Part shown: one piece after another, positions 22,187-30,673 of the stretch
Numbering within the stretch: the first letter of the stretch is position 1
How the letters are laid out: each line of letters starts with the position of its first letter
From: Actinomycetota bacterium
Lineage (GTDB): Bacteria > Actinomycetota > Actinomycetes > Streptosporangiales > Streptosporangiaceae
NCBI GenBank assembly: GCA_003168255.1
Contig: PMSU01000203.1
Span: forward strand, 1-37,213
Direction: 5' to 3'
DNA length: 37,213 nt
Notes under the pieces: generated by a model
The model's input: the letters and a program-made list of their open reading frames with translations, nothing else
Told to the model about the DNA's origin: nothing
Database searches by the model: none
Translations under genes and position numbers: made by a program

Positions 22187-25100
22187 ATGCTGGTTATCCA
22201 CGGAATCTGGGCGTACGGCGCGGCGTATCTGTGGGCCGAGGATTCCGCGCTGCCGGCCACGGCGCCGCCGCGGTCCGGCAGGCCGTCCCGCGCGCCCAGG
22301 CCGCACCCGTTCGCCCGGGACGGGGCCAGCCTCGCGGACGCCCTCGCCGAGCTGCCCGAGTCGGCCGGGGACCTCATCCGCAAGGCAGTCGATGACGAGC
22401 TGACCCTGCGGCTGCCGTCCACCGCGGTCGGCCCGCTCGCGTCGCCCGAGCTGATCCGGCAGCCTGATCAGGACGGAACCGGAACCGGAACCGGAACTGG
22501 AACTGGAACCGGAACCGGAACCGGAGTCCGAGCCGGAGCCGGAGTCCGAACTGGAACCGGAGCCGGAACCCGAACTGGAGCCGGGGCCGGGGCCGGGGCC
22601 GGCCAGGCGGGCAGGCGCAGCGTGTCGCTGGCCGCCTGGCGGATCCCCGCGCTGGCATTCGACCCCGCCGCGGCGGTTGACCTGCTCGCTGCGCTCGGCG
22701 AGCCCGGCGCTTTTTCCGGGCAGGCGGTGGCCGGCGGCACCACGCGCTACCTCGCCGCGGTGGCGCGGCTGGCCGCCGATCTTTCGGCCCGCGGCCGGGT
22801 GCTGCCGTCCCTTGGCGGTGAGGGCGGCGGGTATGCCGCGAGCTGGCGCCCGGTGCTGTCGGCCGCCGACGCCGAGCGGGCGCGTGAACTCGCCGCCGGG
22901 ATGCCGGCGATGTGCCGCGCGACCGACGCCGACGGCGAGCCGTCGGCCTTGGTTCTCACCGAGGCGCTCGATGCCCTGACCGATGCCGCCGCACGGGCGC
23001 GGCTCGGCCCGTTGTCCCTGCTTCCCGCCCGGCGCGGGCGTCGGCCTGCCCGTATCCCGGTGGCTGAGCGCTGGGCAGCCGCGCTGACCGCCGCTGACCC
23101 GCGGGTCGAGGTCAGCACCGCGGAAGATGAAGTCGAAGCCGCCGAGCTCGCCGCCCAGCTTGCCGCCTGGCACACGGCCGCGCAGATCCCGGCCGGCCCG
23201 GTCCGCACCTGCTTCCGGCTGGTCGAACCGGACAACGGCGAGGGTAACGCCGACCCGGGCCTGATGGACGATCCCGAGGATGTCGGCGGCGGGAGGCCAG
23301 CCGAGGTTCCCGCCAGCGACTGGCTGGTCGAGTTCGCGCTCCAGTCGACCGGAGATCCCAGCCTGGTAATGCCGGCCAATGACGTCTGGGCGGGCGTTTC
23401 CACGGCTGGCCTGGCCGCCGGGATCAAGCATCCCGAGGAGGAGCTGCTTGCCGGGCTTGGCCGCGCCGCGAGGCTCTTCCCCGAGCTTGACCTTGCGCTA
23501 CGCAGCGCCGCCCCCGCTGCCGTCGTCCTTGACACCGAGGGCGCGTTCGGGTTTCTCAGGCAGGCGGCGCCGCTGTTGTCCGGTGCCGGGTTCGGCGTGC
23601 TGTTGCCGGACTGGGTGCGCAGGGCCCGGCTGGGCCTCAAGCTCACCACCAGGTCGAAGAAGACCTCGAACGGATCGGTGACCGACCCCAAGTTCGGCCT
23701 GCAAGACCTGGTCGATTTCCGCTACGACCTGGCGGTCGGTGACGAGGCGCTGGACCCCGAAGAGCTGGCCGAGCTGGCCAGGCTCAAGGTCCCGCTGGTC
23801 CGGCTGCGCGGCCAGTGGGTGGAGCTCGACGACAAGCATCTCCGGGCCGCGCTGAAGTTCCTCGAACGCAGCCAGTCCGGAACGATGCGCGCCGCGGACG
23901 CGCTGCTCGCCGGTCTGCACGGCGCTGACGACGACCTGCCGGTGGTCGACGTCGACGCCGACGGCTGGCTAGGCGACCTGCTGTCGGGCGAGGCCGACCG
24001 GCGCCTCGCCCCAGTCGGCACTCCCGCCTCGTTCACCGGAACCTTGCGCCCGTACCAGGAACGCGGACTGGCCTGGATGTCGTTCCTCGGCAGCCTCGGA
24101 ATGGGTGGAATTCTGGCAGATTCGATGGGTTTGGGTAAAACCGTCCAGTTGCTCGGCCTGATGGCGCATGAGCGCGAAGCGTCCGGGCTCGCCGGCCCCG
24201 AGCTGCCTGTCACCAAGCCAGCGGGCGAGCCACTCGCAGCCGTTCGGCAAGACCCGACGTTGCTCATCTGCCCGATGTCGCTGGTCGGGAACTGGGAGCA
24301 GGAGGCGGCGAAATTTGCGCCGGATCTCCGCGTGCACGTGCACCATGGCGCGGACCGGCTGAGCGGAGACGAGCTCACCAGCGCGCTGAACGCCGCCGAC
24401 CTGGTGCTCACCACCTACGGCATCGCGACCAGGGACCGAGAGGAACTCGCCAGGATCCCGTGGGTCCGGGTGGTGTGTGACGAGGCCCAGAACATCAAGA
24501 ACCACGCGACTCGCCAGGCACAGGCGATCCGCGGCCTGCCGGCCGTGTCCAGGATCGCGCTGACCGGGACCCCGGTGGAGAACCGGCTCAGCGACCTGTG
24601 GTCGATCATGGAGTTCACCAACCCCGGCCTGCTCGGCCCCGCCCAGAAGTTCCGCGAAAGGTACGCCATCCCGATCGAGCGGGCCGGCGACGAGGAGGCG
24701 ACCGCCAGGCTGAAGCGGATCACCGGCCCGTTCGTCCTGCGCCGGCTGAAGACCGACAAGTCGATCATCTCCGACCTGCCGGACAAGCTGGAGATGAAGG
24801 TCTGGTGCAACCTCACCGCGGAGCAGGCCTCGCTCTACCAGGCAACGGTCACCGACATGATGGCCAGGATCGAGGCTGCCGAGGAAGGCATCGAACGCCG
24901 CGGCCTGGTGCTGGCCACGATGGCCAAGCTCAAGCAGGTCTGCAACCATCCCGCGCACCTGCTCGGCGACGGCTCCCGGCTGCCCGGCCGGTCCGGCAAG
25001 CTGGCCCGGCTGGAGGAGATCTGCGACGAGATCATCGCCGAGGGCGACCGGGCGCTCTGCTTCACCCAGTACGCGGAGTTTGGCTCGATGCTCCAGCCGC

Positions 25101-25531
25101 ACCTGGCCGCACGGCTGGGCTGCCCGGTCCTCTGGCTGCACGGCGGCACGCCGAAAAAGCAGCGGGACGCCATGGTGGCCGCTTTCCAGGAAATGGCCGA
25201 GCCGGCGATCTTCCTGCTTTCGCTCAAGGCCGGCGGCACCGGGCTGAACCTCACCGCGGCCAGCCATGTCATCCACGTCGACCGGTGGTGGAACCCGGCG
25301 GTGGAGGACCAGGCCACCGACCGGGCGTTCCGCATCGGCCAGCGCAAGGACGTCCAGGTGCGCAAGTTCGTCTGCGTCGGCACGCTGGAAGAGCGGATCG
25401 ACGCGATGATCGATGAGAAAAAGGCTCTAGCCGAACGGATCGTGGGGACCGGAGAGGGCTGGCTAACCGAGATGTCGGTGACCGAGCTGCGCAAAGTCAT
25501 CGAGCTGTCAGCCGACGCGGTGTCCGAATGA
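22187..25531 (+). CDS. SNF2 family DEAD/H helicase
   Basis: A 1,114-residue SNF2/Rad54-type ATPase of the HelZ-like bacterial group. The N-terminal 590 residues form the accessory region seen before bacterial SNF2 motors and include LVEFALQSTGDPSLVMPANDVW. The motor begins around residue 615 (GTLRPYQERGLAWMSFL). Walker A is DSMGLGKT (K651), motif II is DEAQ at 765-768, motif III is LTGTPVENRLSDLWSIMEF, and lobe 2 ends with GLNLTAASHVIHVDRWWNPAVEDQATDRAFRIGQ. ATG 22187 follows GGGAG; the frame opens slightly earlier. Residues 97-140 are a Gly-Thr/Gly-Ala dipeptide repeat. The gene overlaps the SWIM gene by 4 bases. It probably translocates on DNA; the process it serves is not known. Confidence 0.93.
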   Translation: MLVIHGIWAYGAAYLWAEDSALPATAPPRSGRPSRAPRPHPFARDGASLADALAELPESAGDLIRKAVDDELTLRLPSTAVGPLASPELIRQPDQDGTGTGTGTGTGTGTGTGVRAGAGVRTGTGAGTRTGAGAGAGAGQAGRRSVSLAAWRIPALAFDPAAAVDLLAALGEPGAFSGQAVAGGTTRYLAAVARLAADLSARGRVLPSLGGEGGGYAASWRPVLSAADAERARELAAGMPAMCRATDADGEPSALVLTEALDALTDAAARARLGPLSLLPARRGRRPARIPVAERWAAALTAADPRVEVSTAEDEVEAAELAAQLAAWHTAAQIPAGPVRTCFRLVEPDNGEGNADPGLMDDPEDVGGGRPAEVPASDWLVEFALQSTGDPSLVMPANDVWAGVSTAGLAAGIKHPEEELLAGLGRAARLFPELDLALRSAAPAAVVLDTEGAFGFLRQAAPLLSGAGFGVLLPDWVRRARLGLKLTTRSKKTSNGSVTDPKFGLQDLVDFRYDLAVGDEALDPEELAELARLKVPLVRLRGQWVELDDKHLRAALKFLERSQSGTMRAADALLAGLHGADDDLPVVDVDADGWLGDLLSGEADRRLAPVGTPASFTGTLRPYQERGLAWMSFLGSLGMGGILADSMGLGKTVQLLGLMAHEREASGLAGPELPVTKPAGEPLAAVRQDPTLLICPMSLVGNWEQEAAKFAPDLRVHVHHGADRLSGDELTSALNAADLVLTTYGIATRDREELARIPWVRVVCDEAQNIKNHATRQAQAIRGLPAVSRIALTGTPVENRLSDLWSIMEFTNPGLLGPAQKFRERYAIPIERAGDEEATARLKRITGPFVLRRLKTDKSIISDLPDKLEMKVWCNLTAEQASLYQATVTDMMARIEAAEEGIERRGLVLATMAKLKQVCNHPAHLLGDGSRLPGRSGKLARLEEICDEIIAEGDRALCFTQYAEFGSMLQPHLAARLGCPVLWLHGGTPKKQRDAMVAAFQEMAEPAIFLLSLKAGGTGLNLTAASHVIHVDRWWNPAVEDQATDRAFRIGQRKDVQVRKFVCVGTLEERIDAMIDEKKALAERIVGTGEGWLTEMSVTELRKVIELSADAVSE
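22475..22602 (+). repeat. Hexanucleotide repeat ggaacc inside the SNF2 gene
   Basis: About 21 units of six bases (ggaacc, ggaact, ggagcc, ggagtc, ggggcc) run in succession, coding for Gly-Thr, Gly-Ala and Arg-Thr dipeptides. The first nine units are almost uniform. Six is a multiple of three, so gain or loss of units stays in frame. Confidence 0.85.
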
Positions 25532-26370
25532 GCGAGTGGTCAGGAAACCGCTGGCCCGAACCGTCCCGGCCGCGCCGCGTCGAGGGCGGTGTCAAGGCGC
25601 GCAGCAAGCGCGGCGCGATCGGCGAGCAGTGGTGGTCGCGGCGGTTCATCGGCGTGCTCGAGTCGCTCGGCATGAGCGGCAGGCTTGCCCGCGGCCGCAA
25701 CTATGCTCGCGCGGGCCAGGTGCTCGGTTTCGAGCTGGCCACGGGCTACGTCACCGCGCAGGTGCAGGGATCGCGGGCGAAGCCGTACCGGGTGCGCATC
25801 CAGGTGCTGCCGCTCACGGTCAAGCAGTGGCAACTGGTGGAACGGTCACTGGCCGCACAGGCGTTGTTCCGCGCCAAGCTGCTGGCCGGCGAGATGCCGC
25901 ACGAGATCGAGGACGTGTTCGCCGACTGCGGCACGCCGCTGTTCCCGCGGTCGGCCGGGGATATGGAGATGTCCTGTTCCTGCCCGGACTGGGAAGTGCC
26001 GTGCAAGCACCTGGCCGCGGTCTGCTACGTGGTCGCCGAGGCGTTCGACGACGACCCGTTCGGCATGCTGGCCTGGCGCGGGCGGGGCAGGGAGGAACTG
26101 CTCGCCTCGCTGCGCCGCATCGCCGTCGGCGAGCCTGAAGCGCCGCGCCCGGTGATCGACGTGACCGACCGGCCGCTGGCCGAGTGCCTGGACGACTTCT
26201 GGTCGCCCGGGCTGAGCGCGGCCCGGCTGCGGGCGATGCCTGCCGCCCAGGTAACCGCCCCGGACCTGCTGCTTCGCTCGTTCGAGCCGCCAGCGGTCGC
26301 CGTCCGCGGCAAGGACCTGGCGGACCTGCTCACCCCGGCCTACCTGCGGCTGGCCGGCGACGACGGCTGA
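25528..26370 (+). CDS. SWIM zinc-finger protein
   Basis: A 280-residue protein with a SWIM-type zinc finger, CSCPDWEVPCKH, with ligands C150, C152, C159 and H161. It is followed by LAAVCYVVAEAFDDDPFGMLAWRGRGREELL. The N-terminal part contains RGAIGEQWWSRRFIGVLESLGMSGRLARGRNYARAGQV, characteristic of proteins paired with bacterial SNF2 helicases. SWIM fingers bind DNA or protein. The ATGA overlap with the helicase gene implies coupled translation and joint action. The middle of the protein has no other domain I recognise. The pair is found widely in Actinobacteria, so it is unlikely to be a recent acquisition. Confidence 0.92.
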   Translation: MSEWSGNRWPEPSRPRRVEGGVKARSKRGAIGEQWWSRRFIGVLESLGMSGRLARGRNYARAGQVLGFELATGYVTAQVQGSRAKPYRVRIQVLPLTVKQWQLVERSLAAQALFRAKLLAGEMPHEIEDVFADCGTPLFPRSAGDMEMSCSCPDWEVPCKHLAAVCYVVAEAFDDDPFGMLAWRGRGREELLASLRRIAVGEPEAPRPVIDVTDRPLAECLDDFWSPGLSAARLRAMPAAQVTAPDLLLRSFEPPAVAVRGKDLADLLTPAYLRLAGDDG

Positions 26371-26468
26371 TCGGTCCTGGCACGCGCAGCCGCGCTCCTG
26401 TTCGCCTGGCTCACCGCCGCGGGCACGGCGACGCCCAGCGGGGCCGGGCTCGTCCTTGGTGACGCCTG

Positions 26469-26718
26469 CGCACGCCGGTGCGCGTCAACATCTTCAGCCG
26501 ATCGTGGCGACGATCGTCGTGGTGCTCGCCCAGCAGATCACCAGCGGCGATGCGCAAAGTACTTCAACGCCGTGCTCGGCGTGACCATCTCGACCACGCT
26601 CATTGCCCCTGGCGTCGGCAGTTCGTGGTTCGGCAGCAGCTTCCTCCCCGAGAGCTGGACGTACGCCGAGCGATACACCTACCTGTGGACTGAGCTCATC
26701 CCGGTGCTGTTGCTGCAT
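26469..26718 (+). pseudogene. Frameshifted remnant of an APC-type amino-acid permease
   Basis: Pieces in different frames can be joined into permease-like sequence. TPVRVNIFS is read from 26472, PIVATIVVVLAQQITSGDA in another frame, and KYFNAVLGVTISTTLIA, then LPESWTYAERYTYLWTELIPVLLL, in a third. Together they resemble the last helices of an amino-acid/GABA permease, with at least two frameshifts and the N-terminal three quarters missing. It fills most of the 376-bp gap between the SWIM gene and the methyltransferase. Homology is judged by eye, so it is a moderate call. Confidence 0.5.
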
Positions 26719-26746
26719 GCGCCTGGGCCAGGAAGTATTGCAGGCT

Positions 26747-27580
26747 ATGACGGTAAACGCCGACCAGATCGCCTTGTGGGACGGCCCCGCTGGCGAGCGC
26801 CGGGCTCGGCAGCCCCGCCGCAGTGACGAGCAGGTGCGACTGCACAACGAACGGCTGCGTGCGGCTGCCGCCGTCGGCCACCGCGAGCGGGTGCTGGACG
26901 TCGGCTGCGGCACCGGGCAGTCCACCAGGGACGCGGCCCGGGCGGCCGCGGCGGGCAGCGCGCTCGGCGTGGACCTGTCCGCGCGGATGCTCGACCAGGC
27001 TCGTCGGCTCAGCACCGAGGAAGGGCTGGGCAACGTCACCTTCGAGCAGGCCGACGCACAGGTGCACCGGTTCCCACCGGAGCGGTTCGACGTCGCGATC
27101 AGCCGGTTCGGCGCGATGTTCTTCGACGGCCCGGTCGCCGCGTTCGCCAACATCGGGCGGGCGCTGCGACCGGCGGCGCGGCTCGCGGCGATGGTGTGGC
27201 AGACCCGTGAGCTCAACGAGTGGGCAGTGGCGTTCCGGCAGGCCTTGGCTGGCGACCCGGTGCTGCCTGCGCTCCCTGCCACCGGGCACGCGTTCGCCCT
27301 TGGTGATCCCGGCCATGTGCGGGGCATCCTCGACGCTGCGGGCTTCACCGCAGTCAGCCTCACCGACGTGAACGAGCCGCTTTACTGCGGCGAGAACGTC
27401 GAGGCCGCCGCTGAACTGGTGTGCAGCCTGCCGACCATGATCGACATACTCGCGCCGCTCGATGCGGCCGAGACGGCCCGCGCCATGGACCGACTGCGCA
27501 CAACCCTTTCCGCACATGACACCGGCGAAGGCGTCTGGTTCGGCTCGCGGGCCTGGATCATCACCGCCCGCCGTGACTGA
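26747..27580 (+). CDS. Class I SAM-dependent methyltransferase
   Basis: A 277-residue methyltransferase of the UbiE-like group. It opens MTVNADQIALWDGPAGE, typical of one actinobacterial subfamily. Motif I, VLDVGCGTGQST, is at residues 49-60, GVDLSARMLDQARRL carries the acidic residue binding the SAM ribose, and FEQADAQVHRFPPERFDVAISRFGAMFF covers motifs II-III. The frame is open from 26603, but upstream sequence belongs to the permease remnant, and ATG 26747 follows a modest CAGG. The substrate is unknown. Its stop is 7 bp from the end of the convergent TetR gene. It has no operon partner, so it may have been carried in with the lost permease. Confidence 0.88.
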   Translation: MTVNADQIALWDGPAGERRARQPRRSDEQVRLHNERLRAAAAVGHRERVLDVGCGTGQSTRDAARAAAAGSALGVDLSARMLDQARRLSTEEGLGNVTFEQADAQVHRFPPERFDVAISRFGAMFFDGPVAAFANIGRALRPAARLAAMVWQTRELNEWAVAFRQALAGDPVLPALPATGHAFALGDPGHVRGILDAAGFTAVSLTDVNEPLYCGENVEAAAELVCSLPTMIDILAPLDAAETARAMDRLRTTLSAHDTGEGVWFGSRAWIITARRD

Positions 27581-27587
27581 TCCGCCA

Positions 27588-28364
27588 TCAGCCGGCCGGC
27601 GCACTCGACTGCCGAGGCGGGTATGTCATTCCCAGCCACCCGGTCATCTCGGACAGCGTGTACTCAAACATCGCAGAGGCATCGTCGAGAGCGAATTTCA
27701 GGTGCCCGAACGCCTCCATGGTGACGGCTCCGTACAGCCTGGTCCAGCAACGCAGGAAGATGAGCATGGCACCGACCGGCAGCTCAGCTATCGCAGGCAG
27801 GCCGGCGCTGAGGTCATCGCGGAAGCGCTCCAGTTGGTCCCGCAGTCCCGCGTCGATCTCGTCGGGCGCAGGCACAGCAAACTGATGATGACGCCACAGC
27901 TCGGTAAATAGGCCGAAAAAGACACGGGCGAACGTACGCCCGGGCCTGTCGGTGATCTCGTCAAGCCGGTCTCGCCGTCCGCGTATAGGCGTACCGAAGA
28001 GCAGCGCGTACTCAGCCGTGTGGTCGAGCGCCCAGCGGCGGAATTCGCGGCAGACGGCGACGATGATCACTGTCCCTTTGGAGCCACTCCCCGACGTGGC
28101 TGGACGTTGCGCGGCAGAGTCGGCGACTGCGCGCAGAGCGCTGGTCAGCTCGCCGAAGATATCCGCGACGAGTTGCCTGACCAGAATCTCATGGCTGTCG
28201 AAGTATCGGTACAGCGCGGGCGCGGTCATCCCCATCTCGCGGGCGATCGCGCGCAGCGTCAGGGCCTCCGGGCCCTGCTCGACCAGAAGCCCGCGAGCCG
28301 TCTGCTTGATCTCCTGCACGGTGGCGGCGCGCACGCGGTCTCGTCGGCTCAGGGGGTGTGACAC
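27588..28364 (-). CDS. TetR family regulator with WHG-type C-terminal domain
   Basis: A 258-residue regulator. The helix-turn-helix occupies about residues 14-62: TVQEIKQTARGLLVEQGPEALTLRAIAREMGMTAPALYRYFDSHEILVRQLV. The effector domain contains HTAEYALLFGTPIRG, a pattern typical of the TetR_C_13/WHG domain. GTG at 28364 has GGAGG six bases upstream. It is divergent from the MmpL-type transporter, with three palindromic sites in between, so it most likely controls that gene and its own expression. The ligand is unknown. Confidence 0.92.
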   Translation of the reverse strand: MSHPLSRRDRVRAATVQEIKQTARGLLVEQGPEALTLRAIAREMGMTAPALYRYFDSHEILVRQLVADIFGELTSALRAVADSAAQRPATSGSGSKGTVIIVAVCREFRRWALDHTAEYALLFGTPIRGRRDRLDEITDRPGRTFARVFFGLFTELWRHHQFAVPAPDEIDAGLRDQLERFRDDLSAGLPAIAELPVGAMLIFLRCWTRLYGAVTMEAFGHLKFALDDASAMFEYTLSEMTGWLGMTYPPRQSSAPAG

Positions 28365-28402
28365 CCGCCGCCTCCCTCACCGAGCTAACGTGCTTGACAA
28401 CA

Positions 28403-28451
28403 GTAAACGGCATATGCAAAGTTAACGCCATTCACGGTTTACGCCGTTCAC
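28403..28451. promoter_or_regulatory. Three adjacent 15-bp palindromic operator sites
   Basis: Three sites fit GTNNACGNCGTNNAC: GTTTACGCCGTTCAC at 28437-28451 (perfect), GTTAACGCCATTCAC at 28421-28435 (one mismatch) and GTAAACGGCATATGC at 28403-28417 (two mismatches). Centres are 18 and 16 bp apart. A -35-like TTGACA at 28394-28399 lies just before the first site. The cluster lies between the TetR and mmpL starts and suggests cooperative binding of the TetR dimer. Confidence 0.7.
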
Positions 28452-28491
28452 TGGTAATAGCAGAAGGTAACAGACCGCGTTGGAGGCGGCG

Positions 28492-30663
28492 ATGTTCGAA
28501 ACCTGGGGGCGGGCCATCTACCGCCGGCGGCGGCTGGCACTGGTGATAGGTGTTGTCGCGATAGCGGCCGCGGCGGTCTGGGGGTTCGGGGTCTTCGGCG
28601 TGCTCCAGTCCTCCGGGGGCTTTACGCCGCCAAACAGCCAGAGTCAGCAGGAGAGCAACCTTGCGGCCCGTGCGTTCGGACGGGATGTCGCTGACGTGGT
28701 CGTGCTGTACAGCAGTCCGAGCCTGACCGTCGCGGCGCCGGCCTACCGTGCCGGTATCACGCAAGACCTCGCGGGCCTGCCGCGCGACAAGGTCACCTCG
28801 TATCAGACGTACTGGTCCACTGGCTCGCCCGGGTACGTCAGCAAGGACCGGCGTGACACCTATGCGGTTCTCCAGCTCGCCGGGCCGGACGACGCCGCCA
28901 GGATCAAGAGCTTCGACGCCATCAAGGGCGACCTTGCCGTTCCCGGGCTGAAAACCCTGACCGGCGGCAGCATCGCGACGGAGGAGGCGATAAACGACGA
29001 GGTCAAGGGTGATATCGGCAAGGCCGAGGGCTTCTCCCTGCCGGTTCTTGTCATCTTGCTCATGATTATCTTGGGCAGCCTCACCGCCGCCATCCTGCCG
29101 GTCGCCATCGGCGGCATCGCCATCCTCGGCTCGTTCAGCGTGCTTCGGCTCATCGCCCTCAGCGCGCCGGTGTCCACCTACTCGCTGAACATCACCACGA
29201 TTCTCGGCCTTGGCCTCGCCATCGACTACGGCCTGTTCATGGTCAGCAGGTTCCGCGAGGAGTTGCGCAGGCAGCCATCGGTCGAGGAGGCTGTCGCGCG
29301 GACCGTCGCCACAGCCGGCCGGACGGTAGCGGTCTCCGGGATCACGGTCGCCGTTTCGCTGTCCAGCCTCATGCTGTTCCCCCAAGTGTTCCTGCGGTCG
29401 ATGGGGTATGGCGGGGTAGCCACCGTCGGTGTGGACATGCTCGCCGCGCTCACCGTCATGCCCGCCCTGCTCGCGCTGCTCGGGCATCGCGTGAACGCAC
29501 TGCGCTTGCGCCGTTCGGTAGGACAGCAGGCCGCAGCCGAGACGGGCGGAGCCTGGCAGCGGATCGCGGGCAGTGTCATGCGCAGGCCCGTGGTCTACAT
29601 CGTGGTGATCGTGGTCGCGCTGCTCGCGCTCGGCTCACCCTTCCTGTCTATCACCTGGGGCGGCACTGACTCCCGCGCGCTACCCGCCGGTGCGCAGGCG
29701 CACCAGGTCACCGACGCGCTGAACACCCACTTCCCGGCCAACGCGACCAACCCGATCGAGGCGATGGTCGCGCTGCCTGCCGCCGCGTCCGGGGCTGCTC
29801 AGCGGGTCGCGCTGGCCGCTTATACCGGTCGGCTCGACCGGGTGCCCGGCGTCACCGCGGCCCAGGTGACCGGCGCCGCAGGCAACTTCGCCCGCGTTGA
29901 CATCGGCTACACCGTCAACGCGTACTCCGCGCGGGCGCGCGGCATCGTGAACCGAGTCCGGGCGGTGCCAGGGCCGCCGGGGGCCAGCGTGTACGTCGGC
30001 GGGGACACCGCCCAGCTCGTGGATGAGCTTGACAGCATCGGATCGACGCTGCCCTGGATGGCGCTGGTCATCGTCGTTGCCACGTTCGTCCTGCTGTTCC
30101 TCGCGTTCGGCTCGGTGATCCTGCCGGTCAAGGCGATCGTGATGAACGTTCTCTCGCTGTCGGCAGCGTTCGGTGCGATCGTGTGGATCTTCCAGGACGG
30201 GCACCTGTCCGGCCTGTTGAGCTTTACCCCGATGGGCACCATCGACCCCAGCATGCCGATCCTGCTGTTCGGCATCATGTTCGGCCTGTCCATGGACTAC
30301 GAGGTGTTCCTGCTGTCGCGGATCCGGGAGCGGTACGACGTCACCGGCGACAACACCACCGCGGTGGCCGAAGGCCTGCAGCGCACCGGCGGGATCATCA
30401 CGTCGGCGGCCTTTCTGCTGGTCATCGTGGTGGGCGCGTTCTCGGCGTCCGGGATCATCTTCATCAAGCTGCTCGGCATCGGAATGATCATCGCCCTGGT
30501 GGTGGACGCCTCGGTGGTCCGGGTGCTGCTGGTGCCCGCGACCATGCGGCTGCTCGGCCGGGCCAACTGGTGGGCGCCAGGCCCGCTGCGCCGCTTGCAC
30601 GCCAGGTACGGCATCGGTGAGCAGGACGAGCAGGAGCCGTCTGCGGTGTCTAGCGGCGCCTGA
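28492..30663 (+). CDS. MmpL-type RND transporter
   Basis: A 723-residue inner-membrane transporter of the MMPL/RND superfamily, which in actinomycetes exports lipids, siderophores or drugs. The sequence fits two repeats, each with one helix, a large periplasmic loop and five helices. Helix 1 is LALVIGVVAIAAAAVWGFGVF. The signature GLAIDYGLFMVSRFREEL is at about 240-260 and its counterpart GLSMDYEVFLLSRIRERY at about 598-615; the Asp-Tyr pairs are thought to carry protons. ATG 28492 has GGAGG at 28482-28486. No MmpS-like partner is adjacent. It converges with leuS, with 10 bp between. Control by the divergent TetR is inferred from the operators. Confidence 0.93.
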   Translation: MFETWGRAIYRRRRLALVIGVVAIAAAAVWGFGVFGVLQSSGGFTPPNSQSQQESNLAARAFGRDVADVVVLYSSPSLTVAAPAYRAGITQDLAGLPRDKVTSYQTYWSTGSPGYVSKDRRDTYAVLQLAGPDDAARIKSFDAIKGDLAVPGLKTLTGGSIATEEAINDEVKGDIGKAEGFSLPVLVILLMIILGSLTAAILPVAIGGIAILGSFSVLRLIALSAPVSTYSLNITTILGLGLAIDYGLFMVSRFREELRRQPSVEEAVARTVATAGRTVAVSGITVAVSLSSLMLFPQVFLRSMGYGGVATVGVDMLAALTVMPALLALLGHRVNALRLRRSVGQQAAAETGGAWQRIAGSVMRRPVVYIVVIVVALLALGSPFLSITWGGTDSRALPAGAQAHQVTDALNTHFPANATNPIEAMVALPAAASGAAQRVALAAYTGRLDRVPGVTAAQVTGAAGNFARVDIGYTVNAYSARARGIVNRVRAVPGPPGASVYVGGDTAQLVDELDSIGSTLPWMALVIVVATFVLLFLAFGSVILPVKAIVMNVLSLSAAFGAIVWIFQDGHLSGLLSFTPMGTIDPSMPILLFGIMFGLSMDYEVFLLSRIRERYDVTGDNTTAVAEGLQRTGGIITSAAFLLVIVVGAFSASGIIFIKLLGIGMIIALVVDASVVRVLLVPATMRLLGRANWWAPGPLRRLHARYGIGEQDEQEPSAVSSGA

Positions 30664-30673
30664 CGGATGCGCG

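Noticed and set aside
22187..26370. SNF2 plus SWIM genes as a known antiphage system (DISARM, Zorya)
   Set aside because: No methyltransferase/PLD partner of DISARM or ZorAB membrane genes is present, and the surroundings are housekeeping.
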